A stretch of DNA of 64,000 nucleotides, from positions 78,307,209-78,371,208 of the forward strand of contig NC_090022.1 of NCBI RefSeq assembly GCF_037176765.1, written 5' to 3'. This DNA comes from Anolis sagrei. Lineage: Eukaryota; Chordata; Lepidosauria; Squamata; Anolidae. Below the pieces are notes generated by a model, which had not been told where the DNA came from, did not search any database, and saw nothing but the letters and a program-made list of their open reading frames with translations. Shown here in pieces: positions 45,990 to 56,951 of the stretch. Numbering within the stretch: the first letter of the stretch is position 1; every line of letters begins with the position of its first letter. The translations under genes were made by a program, and so were the position numbers.

Positions 45990-48369
45990 TGTGTCAAGAA
46001 AAAAGTATGGCTAAAAAATTGTAATGCATGCACTTGCTCTTTGTGAGGCCAGAGTTTTTGCACTTCTAGAGTAATATGATATATAACATCTGAGTATAGT
46101 GGCTGTGGATAGGTTTCCCACAAAAAAAACAAAAACCCATGGCAGGAATTAGAAATAAGCATTTTATAGAATTTGAGGGAGCATAAAAGCATGGAGCTAA
46201 GGAAACGGGCCAGCAAAAGAATGGTGGCATTTGTGTTGCTTCCCTACAAGGGAATGTGGCCACCTTCATAGATATTGCAAGAGCTAACAAGCGGTATCCA
46301 GTAAGAGCTAATCTCTTTTGCAATAGCCCCTCCAAGGGAGGTCATCATATTAAGTGTGTGACAGTCCCATTAAGAAATATCATCCTACCAGACATAGAGG
46401 AAGAGCCAGAATCTGCTACTGGAAACATTAGTAGGATTTTTCCCCCTTTGTAGAACTTGTGCTAAGGGAAGTTCTGGTGCATCCTTGGGTCAAGGAAACA
46501 GACCACTGGTTGCAGACATATTTCAAATATAGTTTAATAAAGAATATAAATAGGTTGATGCAGAAACATTCTTGAAACCTATTGACTTTGCTCCACTATT
46601 TACAGTAATATTTAATCCTCTGTTTTAGTGGGTCTAGAGGCCAAACCTGAGATGATCGTGTAGAGACTCACAAGGAAAGTTGGCCTTGGTAAGCTTTCTG
46701 AAGCATCAGGAGAGAACAATTCTTGCTTGGATTAATGCCTATTGTGTGGTTATCTGTCCAGAAAAGCTTCTAAGGCCTGAATTAAGTCCAGTGAAGGGGC
46801 CATGGGTTAATATTCCTTGAGCTTGCCCTTCCTAGCAGCATTACTGTCTATGATGCATTTTTCTATTTTTTCCCAGGTCTGAGGATTTCACATCTCATAT
46901 CTGAGGTAACAAGTCAACATTTAGCAACACAGAAATAAAACCTCATGTAAACAATTATTTACCAATATTAATTTGCTACAGGACATATAAACTGAGTTTT
47001 AGCATTTATTGTCACAAATAAACCTCCCTATATATTGTGACAGGATAAAATAATGGGGATTAAGGAGAGATTGTCAGCTTTAATAAAAGCCTAGTGCATA
47101 CTCAGGCAATATTTCTGTTCACCTGCTACAGAAAAGGGGTTATGGGAGGGGAGGCAGTGGAGGCAAGGGGAGAGGCAGTGGCAAATGTAATAGCTGGGTT
47201 AATTGCCTGCTACTGAGAATAAACTCCCTGCACAGGTCTGGCTGGCCAAATACCTTCCTCCAGAGGCAAAATAGCAATCTGGTGAAGGCCAGTTTTGTTT
47301 ACCCTGAAAGTAAATGGCTCAAAATCATTGGTAGCCCATATGGGGTGATTTGCTGTCTTATGCCACAGCCATGATTCTAGCTGGAGCCTGTGTAGAAATT
47401 CTTTGTTGCTTCCAGGGCAGAGCAAAATCACATGGTTGGACTTAGCCCTTGAGTGATAAAGATTAAACGGAGCTGCAGACAAAGAAAGGGATGCTCAGCT
47501 ACATTGCTGTAGAAGTTATCCTGAGTGAATTCCTCACCTGCACCTACTTGCGTATAATGTTCCACTTGTGTAGCCCTTCTAGGACGTAGCCCAGCTACAG
47601 GTATTACTTCAGAGGCAACCAGCAAATACATTTCTATTAAGTACTACAGAAGAACTGTTTTGTGAAAACCAATTGGATATCTGTTCAAAGCAGAGAAGAA
47701 AAATGCCGCTGGCTGCAAGAGTACTGCGGGAGGCTGTTTGTGGGCGGTGGAGTTGTGATGACACACTTTACCTAGCAGTTGTCTTGGGCTGGTGGCTAGG
47801 CTACCAGGTATTTATCTTGTATAATCACTGGTCAGGAGTGCACCTGATTCCTTTAAAAGCACTGGGATAAGTCTTCGGTGCAGCTGTTTACACACTTAAG
47901 ACTTTGCTTCCAGTTACCCTGAGATAACGCACCCTGTTCTCTGCCAAATGTATCTATCCAAAATGACAATATTGGGCAGAATATTCCAGTCCATCCACAG
48001 GCTAGCAAATGGAAACATTTGCTTATCACTGGGCAAGTTCATTCTTTCTATACTGATGACAGTAGGTCTTATAAAAAGAAAATGATAGTCCTAACCATAC
48101 AGTTCATAGTATTATGTTCTTAGCTCTATTCCAAGAATTGTGTTTTTCCAATGAACCACTCTGTCTACCTCTGCAATGCTTCCACCAAACAGTAGGTTTG
48201 GTTTCCAAGGTCATATGGGCAACAAAGCCCTGTAAGTTAAAAAAAAGTTGAGGGAATACCCAGAAGAGTTTTCTTACTCTGCAGGGAAAGCATCTGAAGC
48301 AGCAGCTGCTGTGAAGAACAAAGTCATGGAAAGTCCACCTGGCTTCAGTATCATTGAAATGTCAACCCT
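45990..48369. other. NOP16-ARL10 convergent interval
   Basis: I recognise no gene or repeat. Part of it should be the ARL10 3' UTR, which runs leftward. A minus-strand AATAAA (plus-strand TTTATT) is at 47005-47010 and is one candidate end. Confidence 0.4.
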
Positions 48370-51300
48370 TCAGGTCTGGACAAGAAGCTTGATCAGTAGG
48401 TTTTTCAGATGGAGAACACTGTTTGCTGTATCCAGGCCAGCATAGGTGGCACTTGTGGGCAGCAGAAAGAATTCCCGCTCATTGTTCAATGTGTGCAAGC
48501 CCAGCTCCTTCTTTAATTCTGTCACACTCAGTGCATCACTCTTGTCCTTGAATAAAAACAGATATTGTTTCAACAGTAGCTCCTAGATGCCTTATCATAA
48601 AACAAAGGTGCTCAACCATTGTTGTTCTAGATATTTTTAAACTTCAAATCAACATAGTTAAAAAGGTAGGGACCCTGGGAGAAAAAATTCAAAACATGGA
48701 GGACCAGGACTGAGGAACAGAGCCACTGACCAAACTGAAACATATTCTGTTATGTTTTTATCAGCATTCACACCTCCATCTCACAAGTAGGAGGATGTGA
48801 AGCAGAAGTGGGAATCCTTTGCCATTCCAAATGTTAGACTACAACTCTCAGGAGTGCTAGCCATCATAGCCAAGAGTCAATAATGTTTAAAGTCATAGTT
48901 CATCTGGAGGGCTGCATAAATCCCACAAGTATGGCTGAAATGGAAACAGTCACACTTGAAACTAAAACCTTTACCATGACACTATTAGGACTAAATGTTA
49001 ATACAGAAAAACACTCAGAGGATTAAAGTGTCTAGATATACTAGACTTCTAAATCCGTATGGAAATATTGACCCTCCAGGGATTTTGGATGCCAATGCAT
49101 TACACATAATCCTTTAGCAGTGGCAATGCTGGATGGGACTGAATTGCATTAAGGGCCAAAGATTCTCTAACCTTGTCCTAGGCAGTCCTGGATAAAAGGT
49201 GCCAAGATACCTACCTGTTTGTTAGCCAACACTATCAAAGGTAACTGAGAGTCCTCAGATAGCAGGCAGTGGAGTTCCTGCTGGGCAATGTGAAGGCGAG
49301 AGCCATCTGCCGAGTCCACTACAAACACCAGAACATGGGCTTTGCTCAGGTAGTGGTTCCAGTAGAAGCGTAGATTCTGGCTGCCACCAACTGGGATGTT
49401 AAAAAAAAGTAGTCAAAATTCATACAGCTTTCAAAAACATCAGCATCTCAAGAGAGAATTTAAATTGAAAGGGAAGTTATTTTTTATCAGTGTCTGTGAC
49501 ATCTGAAGAGTTTCTGCTCCAAAGGCTTACAAACATTATTGATGGGATGGGACACACACATGGGGATAAGAACAGACAAGACAAGAGCTAGGCATTACTG
49601 TATCTCCCCAGCATTCAAGGAGGCAATTCCCATTTCCAGCTAGAGCTTCTAGACATCATTTCCTCCCCCACAAAACCATGCAACAATGTCTGATGTGATG
49701 GTTTAGATTAGAATAAGCTTCTGACTCATCTTGACTGCAACAAAGAAGAGCCACTCCATTCTCCCACACTGAGCCTTTTTCAACCTCTGCTTTGCCTACC
49801 AATGTCTGATAGTACATACCCTCTAGGAGGTCCAGCTGGAGTCCATTGGCTTGTAGTTGCACTGAGTTGAAGCCCTGCGTGGGTGCTATGTCTTCCTGAG
49901 CTTCTGTATTGCAGACGTAATGGATAATGCTGCTCTTTCCAGCTCCATCCAAACCAAGAACTAAAATTTGATATTCACATGTATGTGGCTGCAAAAATAA
50001 ATGGTTTGAGTTAGTCTGAGCTGTGTTGAGAGGGGAATATTCATTGCTGGCACATCAGTGGCTTTCTTTCACAACAGAGATATCAGACCTCATGTCCATG
50101 TAGAGCAGTGGTTCTCAACCTGTGGGTCCCCAGATGTTTTGGCCTTCAACTCCCAAAAATCCTAACAGCTGGTAAACTGGCTGGGATTTCTGGGATTTGT
50201 AGGCCAAAACACCTGGGGACCCACAGGTTGAAAACCACTGATGTAGAGTGTAAGCTTGTTATTATAGGAATCGAAGCATGAGATAGATTACTTAGATCAG
50301 TGGTTCTCAACCTGTTGGTCTCCAGGTGTTTTGGCCTCAGCTCGCAGAAATCCCAACCAGTTTACCAGCTGTTAAGATTTCTGGGATTTGAAGACCAAAA
50401 ACATCTGAGTTTCCACAGGTTGAGGACCACTGACCTAGATAAATTACAATTTTATATTGTTTGCCTTGTTACTGTTGATTTAATGTAAATTGGATATATT
50501 TATGTGTGTTGTTGTTGAGATGATTTGCGTGATTATATTGTGAGTGCTCTGAGTCCCCTTGGAAAGATGCAGCAGGATACAAATAAAGTATTATTATTAT
50601 TACTTAGGAAATCAAAAACGACAACATCCACTGCTATGTAATAGAGCTGGGGCAGGGTAGGATAGAGCAGAATAATTTTCTTTTCTTTCCTACACCAACT
50701 ATTTTTTAATGTTCTCCCTCTTGGAGCAACTGACCAAAGGCAGCATATGGTAAAAGCAGCAAAGGACAACTTGTGAGGCTTCTTATAGAAAATGTTACCT
50801 TCACAAACCTTCTCATCCATTACCAAATAAACTCTGCTACCAATTACCAAAAAAACTCTGTTGGATTGTGATTGTAATGTTTATATTGATATGTTTTAAA
50901 TTCCATGTTTCAATGTGAAATGATGTCTCCTTTTATGATTTAATTGATAATTGTATGTTATTATTATCATGTTCAGTTTCTGTATGTGAGGCATTAAATG
51001 TTGCCATAATTATCTTGAGTCCCCCGCTAGGAGGAGAAAAGTGGTATACAAGTGAATTAAATAAATAATTAATAAATAAATACCCCAATTAGGTTGTGAT
51101 CCCAACAGGTCATGATCCATTTCGGATACTAAACGGTTCCGGCCCAAAATACCTTTCGGACCGCATCTTGGCCTATGAGCCCACGAGGGCCTTGAGATCG
51201 TCTGGGGAGGCCCTTCTCTTGATCCCACCTGCCTCACAGGCACGTCTGGCGGGGACGAGAGAGAGGGCCTTCTCGGTGGTGGCCCCCTGGTTGTGGAACA

Positions 51301-53913
51301 CTCTCCCTGTTGACATCAGACAGGCGCTCTCCCTTATGTCTTTCCGTAAGAGCCTAAAAACATGGCTATTTGAGAAGGCATTTAACTGAGTGCTACAATA
51401 ATTGGTAATGACGACTGGAACGGAATATGGATTACGGGATTGGTTATGATTCTACGATGAGACGGAGCGGATTGTTTAGTGTAATTATATTATTGTGGTA
51501 TTAGTGATATGTTGATATTTTGTTATGGCTTTATTGTAAATTGTCTTTTTATATGTTGTACACCGCCGTGAGTCGCCCTAGGGCTGAGAATGGCGGTCAA
51601 CAAATGCAACAAATAAATAAATAATAAATACTACTCCTTCAGCCTCTAAGGGTGATGTCCCAACTTAGCATGTATGACGTTGGGAGCCCCCGGTGGCGCA
51701 GTGGGTTAAACCTCTGTTGCAAATGGCCACTTTGATAAGAATTTAATTACCTTGCAGCTTCAAAGCCTGGCTGGTTACTGCCTAGGGGAATCCTTTGTTG
51801 GGATGTGTTAGCTGGCCTTGATTGATTCTTGTGTGGAATTCCCCTGCTTTTTTAGTGATCCTCTCATCTTTGCCAGAGTCTATCATATACCATGCAGCTG
51901 TGGACAAGTCTACATAGCAGCCACAAAACGCTGCGTCCAATCACGAATCAAGGAACGTGAAAGGCAATGCACACTAACTCAACCTGAGAAGTCAGTCATA
52001 GTACAGCATCTGATGAAACAACCTGGACATATTATTTGAGAACATAGAAATGCTGGACCACTCTAACAACCACCATGTCAGGCTACACAGAGAAGCCATT
52101 GAAATCCACAAGCATGTGGACAATTTTAACAGAAAGGACAACATGAAAATGAACAAAAACTGGCTACCAATATTAAAAAAAACTCTAAAACCAGAACATT
52201 AAATAAAAAAACAACACTCAAAAAGGGGGGGAATTTCGGACAAGAATAAATCAGAGCCAGCTAACATCTCCCAACAAAGGATTCCCTCCAGGCAGCAATC
52301 AGCCAGTCTTTGAAGCTGCAAGGTCATTAAATGCTAATCAAGCCAGTCATTTGCAACATTCACACATGCCTCAAGCAGACAAGAGTTCTTTCTCCCACCC
52401 TGGACATTTCACAGATATATGAACCCCACTTGCTCAGTTTCCGACAGACCTCACAACCACTGAGATGCTTGCCATACATGCAGGCAAAACGTCAGGAAAG
52501 AATGCTTCTGGAACATGGCCATACAGCCCAGAAAACTCACAATAACCCAGTGATTCTGGCCATGAAAGCCTTCAATAAAACCCTATGAAATTCATGGGAT
52601 TGATGTCAGTTGAAAGAGGACTCGAAGGCATGTATCTCAAGACCTATACATATGCATATATACCTATATATAAACATGCACACACTCCTCTCCTAAAGAC
52701 AACAGATCCTCTTTGATCTCAGAAGCTAAGCAGGATCAGCTCTGATTACAACAGGTAGCAAAATCTGAAAAATGTTATGCTCCTGGTTGGAAAGTGTCAT
52801 TTCCCGTTTCATTGTGCAGTGCTTACTTTGAAACGCCTTGTTATCCTCCAGAAACTTTGTTTTTGTGGCTCTCCCAAACTATGTTGGAGTGGTTGAGACT
52901 GGATGAGATATCCACTGAAAAACTAGAGCAGAATGTGCTGCAGGATATGCCGCAAAAACAACGTTTGGGCAGTTTAATCAACTTTCCCTGTGTTTTTATG
53001 ATGGAACCAATTAGGAAATGAGATGTATAGCCCAGGAACAAGGATGGTGGTACATAGTGGATGGAGATCACCAACAAATATCAGGTGCAGAGGTTTGTCT
53101 GTCGGTCTAGTGCAGGCATGGTGTTTTGGACTCCAACTCCCACCATTCCTCACAGCCTCAGGCCCCTTCCTTTTCCCCCTCAGTTGCTTAAGCGGCATAC
53201 ACAGGGAAAGTTGATTAAACTGCCCAAACTTTGTTTTTGCGGCATATCCTGCAGCACATTCTGCTCTAGTTTTTCAGTGGATATCTCATCCAGTCTCAAC
53301 CACTCCAACATAGTTTGGGACAGCCACAAAAACAAAGTTTCTGGAGGATAACAAGGCCTTTCAAAGTAAGCACTGCACAAGTTGGTCCATGCTTGATCTA
53401 GTGAGACTCAACGCGGCCAACTGCCTAGGAAAACCCTATGAAACGAATAGAGTTGCTGTAAGATGCAAAAACCCTCCTCCCAGGTTTAGGCAGAGGGGCC
53501 AGCCCCTCCCTGCGTGCATCTACACTACGGAATTAATTCAGTTCTGCGCCACTTTACCTGCCCAGGCTATGGAATAGCGGGAGTTGCACTTAACATGTTT
53601 GGAAGGGAAGGCTATATCGACCTTACAAAGCTGCAGCTCCCTGGGCTGCACAGCCCTGAGCCCTGGCAGTTCAAGTGGTATAGAAGTGCGTTAACACCAC
53701 CGTGCGAACGCGTACCTCCTCCTCCTCTTGGGAAGCCGCCTTCTGCTGCAGCTCGGCTCCCAGCTGCCGCTCCCAGCGCGCCCTCCACCCGATGCAGCTG
53801 TCGTTGGCGTCTCGAAAGTAGACCTTCCAGGCGATGAAGAGGAGCGAGCCCAGCGCCGCCACCGCCGCCCCCAGCGCCAAGCCCAGGTGCCTCAGGGCGG
53901 CCGAGGGAGCCAT
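48370..53913 (-). CDS. ARL10: ADP-ribosylation factor-like 10
   Basis: This is an Arf-like small GTPase of unclear function, membrane-associated by an N-terminal hydrophobic segment. Four exons on the minus strand: 53716-53913, 49820-49988, 49215-49390, 48370-48546. They join to 720 nt, 239 residues (human 244). The N-terminus [20 protein letters not shown] has no Gly2 for myristoylation and holds one membrane span (about 10-30), as in human. The linker is rich in Glu. The G domain shows GLDGAGKS (P-loop), GFNSV (switch 1), and LLEVGGSQ in place of the usual WDxGG, as in human ARL10 (LLEIGGSQ). It also shows VFVVDSAD, then NKQ|D split between exons 3 and 4, and TSAT. The C-terminus is LLIKLLVQT. 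Exon 1 is 66 residues, phase 0. Convergent with NOP16. Confidence 0.94.
48800..49170. repeat. Worn hAT-like folds (ARL10 intron 3)
   Basis: 'TAGACTACAACTCTCAGGAG' and 'CATAGTTCATCTGGAGGGC' suggest a decayed palindromic hAT MITE at 48800-48930. A second weak one is near 49050-49170. Confidence 0.35.
50106..50240. mobile_element. hAT MITE with perfect 8-bp duplication
   Basis: The 135-bp element has inverted ends CAGTGGTTCTCAACC and GGTTGAAAACCACTG. The flanks are ATGTAGAG at 50098-50105 and again at 50241-50248, an exact 8-bp target duplication. This fixes the superfamily as hAT. It lies in ARL10 intron 1. Confidence 0.9.
50298..50432. mobile_element. hAT MITE, second copy
   Basis: Same family as the preceding copy, 57 bp away. 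Flanks are ACTTAGAT (50290-50297) and ACCTAGAT (50433-50440), 7 of 8 the same. Confidence 0.88.
50441..51085 (+). repeat. Two L2-type LINE tails in tandem
   Basis: One tail is at 50441-50605 ('AGTGCTCTGAGTCCCCTTGG', then TATTATTATTA). A second is at about 50860-51085 ('GTGAGGCATTAAATGTTGCC', then AATAAATAAA). Confidence 0.65.
51118..51630 (+). mobile_element. L2 LINE 3' end (ARL10 intron 1)
   Basis: Open C-terminal frame ([20 protein letters not shown] to TWLFEKAFN, stop at 51389). A 3' UTR follows with 'ACACCGCCGTGAGTCGCCC' and AATAAATAAATA tail. On the plus strand, opposite to ARL10. Confidence 0.88.
51685..51716 (+). mobile_element. tRNA-SINE head fragment
   Basis: GGAGCCCCCGGTGGCGCAGT and GGGTTAAACC are the first bases of the tRNA-derived SINE seen at 4055 and 55690. 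Confidence 0.6.
51717..52576 (+). mobile_element. Penelope-like element with GIY-YIG endonuclease segment
   Basis: At 51875-52039 the frame reads [20 protein letters not shown], the start of the GIY-YIG endonuclease of Penelope-like elements (here Tyr-Ile-Ala in place of Tyr-Ile-Gly). [15 protein letters not shown] follows. The post-endonuclease region and the 3' end with 'CAAAACGTCAGGAAAGAATG' and 'GCCATGAAAGCCTTC' follow. The first part, 51717-51835, is in the reverse orientation, so the copy is head to head. It is 5'-truncated and inactive. Confidence 0.8.
52577..52770 (+). mobile_element. 5S-rRNA-like SINE fragments
   Basis: 'GATCTCAGAAGCTAAGCAGG' (about 52718-52737) matches the internal promoter region of 5S rRNA, followed by 'ATCAGCTCTGATTA'. 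Before it, 'TCATGGGATTGATGTCAG' and 'GGACTCGAAGGCATG' look like a SINE tail. It is too short and altered to be a 5S gene. Confidence 0.5.
52812..53380. repeat. Large inverted repeat, 182-bp arms (ARL10 intron 1)
   Basis: The arms 52812-52993 and 53199-53380 are inverted copies with three differences that I can see. The 205-bp spacer holds a hAT half-MITE (53118-53195). Each arm has an open frame containing [20 protein letters not shown] do not recognise the family. In the ARL10 pre-mRNA it would form a long hairpin. Confidence 0.85.
53512..53705. repeat. Family A MITE, next to ARL10 exon 1
   Basis: It has arms 'TCTACACTACGGAATTAATTC' and 'TGGCAGTTCAAGTGGT'. It ends about 10 bp before the ARL10 exon 1 splice donor. 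Confidence 0.65.
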
Positions 53914-54170
53914 GGAGGAGGAGAAGACCCCCTACCCCTTCCGCCTTCTTCTTCTTCTTCCTCTCCCTCTTCCTCCTCCTCTTCCTTCCCTGGCTCTGCT
54001 GCAAGCGCGCAACCTGCCCGCCTGCCTTCCGGGCTTCCGTCTCGAGCCCAGAGGCGCCCGAAGAGAATCCCCGGCCGGTGGAGGGAGCGAACCAGCCAGC
54101 CGCCAATGACGTCACGGGCCGCCTTAAAGGGGACTCGCCAGTTGCCAGGAGGAGACGCCAAACTCAAACA
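53914..54170 (-). promoter_or_regulatory. ARL10 promoter with CRE
   Basis: CpG-rich sequence upstream of the ARL10 ATG. A full palindromic CRE (TGACGTCA) lies at about 54106-54113 right next to a CCAAT box (GCCAAT). A TCTTCC/CTTCCTC pyrimidine tract near the ATG is probably 5' UTR. There is no TATA box. Confidence 0.65.
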
Positions 54171-54219
54171 GCTGGAGAAGGAAGGCACGCTGGCACCACC
54201 ACCACCTCAACTGCCACAG

Positions 54220-54385
54220 GTCCCATGCCATGGGATCACTGCAGTTGTAGTTTTACAAGGTCCTTAACTCTCCCTGCTGAAGAGGGCCGGTACTTTACCA
54301 CACTACAACTCCCAGGATTCTGTGGGATTGAGCCGTGGCAATTAAAGGGGCGTCAAACTGCATTCATTCTACAGTATAGAGCAGG
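54220..54385. repeat. Half of a family A MITE
   Basis: It carries 'CACTACAACTCCCAGGATTC' and 'GTCAAACTGCATTCATTCTA', the right arm and centre. Confidence 0.6.
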
Positions 54386-54395
54386 CATGGGCAAA

Positions 54396-55467
54396 CTTCT
54401 GTTAGGGATGTCTTGGGCTTGTAGGAGGCTTGTATTAGGGGTGCCTTGGGCTTGTATTAGAGATGTATAGGGCTAGTACAAGGTTTGTCTTAGGCTTCGG
54501 CTTGTGTTAGGGATGTCTTGGGCTTATATTGGGCTTGTCTTAGGCTTCAGCTTCTGTTAGACATGTATTGGGCTTGTGTTAGGGATGTTTTGGGCTTGTA
54601 CAAGGCTTGCCTTAGGTTTGGGCTTATATTAGGGATGTATTGGGCTTGTATTAGGCTTGGGCATGTGTTAGGCATGTTTTGGGCTTATGTTAGAGATGTT
54701 TTGGGCTTGTACAAGGCTTATATTAGGCTTGGGCTTGTGTTAGAGATGTCTTGGGCTTGTATTAGGCCTGTATGAGACTTGGGCTTCTGTTAGGCATGTC
54801 TAGGGTTTGTATTAGAGATGTATTGGGCTTGTATGAGGCTTGTATTAAGCTTGGGCTTGTGTTAGGGACATGTTGGTCCTGTATTAAGCCTGGGCTTCTG
54901 TTAGGCATGTCTTGGGCAGAGGCGGCCCTAGGTAATTTTCAACGGTAAGCAAACAGTATTCCCCCCCCCCCCCCCCTAATCACTGATATATATTTTCTGT
55001 TCGTCGTGGGAGTTCTGTGTGCCATATTTGGTTCAATTCCATCATTGGTGGAGTTCAGAATCCTTTGATTGTAGGTGAACTATACATCCCAGTAACCACA
55101 ACTCGCATATGTCAAGGTCTATTTTCCCCCAAGAGCACCTCAAGAGCGCCCCTGGGCAAAAAAAATATACTGCAAATGCTTACTGTGCGTAATGGGTTGA
55201 GCCGCCCCTGGTCTTGGGCTTGTGTTATGGATGTATTGGGCTTGTACAAGGCTTGTTTTAGGCTTTGGCTTGTATTAGGGATGTATTGGACTTGTATGAG
55301 GCTTGTGTAGGCTTGGGCTTGTGTTAGGGATGTCTTGGGCTTTTATTAGGCCTGTATTGGGCTTGGGCTTCTGTTAGGCATGTCTTGGGCTTGTGTTAGG
55401 CATGTCTTGGGCTTGTATAAGGCTTGTCTTAGGGTTGGGGATGTAGGGCTTGTGTTAGGGATGTTAG
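54396..55467. repeat. GGGCTTGT/TTAGG minisatellite
   Basis: Tandem repeats are built on short units such as TTAGGGATGTCTTGGGCTTG and TTAGGCTTGGGCTTGTG, about 20-24 bp each. A higher-order period of about 111 bp is visible as 37-codon repeats in the open frame 54518-54775. The array is cut by a MITE at 54917-55210. It lies 0.5 kb upstream of the ARL10 start. Confidence 0.85.
54917..55210. mobile_element. hAT-like MITE inside the minisatellite
   Basis: The ends CAGAGGCGGCCC and GCCGCCCCTG are inverted. GTCTTGGG lies on both sides (54909-54916, 55211-55218). Because the minisatellite itself repeats GTCTTGGG, the duplication is suggestive, not proof. The inside carries a C run (54961-54976) and a unit like those of the array at 60.35-60.87 kb. 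Confidence 0.7.
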
Positions 55468-55689
55468 GAATTGTGGGAGTTGTAGTCCAAAACACCTGGA
55501 GAGCCAAAGTGTGCCCATGCCTGGTATGAGGCATCCTATATATAGGCTTTCCCATCTTCGGCATCTTGGAGGCTGTGCTCGGTTCTGGGGTGGGGTGGGG
55601 TGGGGGTGCTGTCACACCACTTTACCTGCCAAAGAGCTTTGTTCGTCAACTTCCTCCTCGATCAAATTGCCAGTATTTTTCTGGCATTT

Positions 55690-55885
55690 CCTTATGGGTG
55701 TCTTAAATACCTCCCCACTTAAGCGGTACCTATTTATCTATTCACATTGCTGATTTTCGAAACTGCTAGGTAGGCAGAAGCTGGGCTAAAGGCCATGAGC
55801 TCACCCTGACCTGGGCTTCGAATGGTCAACCTTTCAGTTGGCAAGATTTACTGCAGCTGGTGGGTAACCTGCTGTGCTAAAGCCT
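55690..55885 (-). mobile_element. tRNA-derived SINE
   Basis: The plus strand shows 'CACTTAAGCGGTACCTATTT', 'CTGACCTGGGCTTCGAATGG' (complement of the B box) and 'CTGGTGGGTAACCTGCTGTG'. It is the same family as 4055-4215 and the better copy. Confidence 0.75.
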
Positions 55886-56550
55886 AGCACTACTTCAATC
55901 CTAGTTATGTTTGCTTTGAAATTTATGCATTTTACAATGGGTCTTTTCTTCTAAATGACTGTGGACAGGATCCACAGTTATTTAGGCCATCAAATTTTAT
56001 TTGGCAGCAAGCACCATTGTAATCCATGGGAGCCAGTATTTAAGCAAGGACTTGGAAATAAATACAGAACTATAGTATTTTATTCTGTCAGAGCCCAAAC
56101 CTACTCATACCATCAGAAATCAATAATAAATAAAAATGCTGCTGAACACAGAGCGACATTCAATGAAGCCTAATTTGCTTTCATGCTAGTCCCCCTGATA
56201 ACATTTGAAAAAGTATTGCTTCATATCTGAAAAGGTGTTTTGTGCTATCTCAGATATGTACAGAAAAATAAATGAAGTGTGGCTGGGGATGTTTGAGTGG
56301 TCTAGTTCTTAACCCATGTAAAGGATTCAGATTTACTTCATTCCCTCAGTTTTATTGCAGTTGGTTAAAGGAGGGGCTCAGCAGCAGAACTGATAGGCTT
56401 CTTATGTCAGGACTCCAAAAGGGTCACACTTGACAAGGAAAATAATGAGTCACAGCACTGGATGAGCACTCAAAGCATTGTAAAGGCAAGGTGTGCCTAT
56501 TTCCTTGATCATGGGGAAATCTTCCTCTAAAAAGAAATTCCTCTCTCTTA

Positions 56551-56697
56551 GGGCCCTTCCACACAGTCTTATCCCAGAATATCAAGGCAGAAAATTCCAT
56601 AATGTCTGCTTTGAACTGGGTTATCTGAGTCCACACTCAGATCATGTGGGATTTTCTGCCTTGATATTCTGGGATATAGGGCTGTGTGGAAGGGCCC
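56551..56697. mobile_element. Harbinger-like MITE with TTA duplication
   Basis: The 147-bp palindrome GGGCCCTTCCACACAG...CTGTGTGGAAGGGCCC has perfect 16-bp ends and TTA on each side (56548-56550, 56698-56700). The 3-bp TTA site fits PIF/Harbinger. Confidence 0.88.
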
Positions 56698-56951
56698 TTA
56701 CTGACCTAACAGCTAAAAATATTTAACAACAAAACTGTTGACTGGAACAGCTATATCAAGCAGTCCTTTGCCTAACAGCAACCCTCTTAGATTTGCTGAA
56801 TCAGGTACCCGATATGTCCCCAGCTGTCAGAAGGTTACAAAACAAACAGAGATAATGGAGTAATTTCCTAGATGTAGTTCTCCTTTGTGGTTTCTGTTTG
56901 AACAGTGTTGCACAATAGGATCCTGGCATCTAAATGGTGTACTCGATGCAA

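Noticed and set aside
52705-52760. A 5S rRNA gene
   Set aside because: Only part of the internal promoter region is present, with changes; it is a SINE fragment.
53612-54267. Overlapping 167- and 179-codon frames at the ARL10 start
   Set aside because: They are alternate frames of ARL10 exon 1 and its GC-rich promoter.
54396-55467. TTAGGG hexamers as an interstitial telomere
   Set aside because: TTAGGG occurs only once per longer unit and never in tandem; it is part of a minisatellite.
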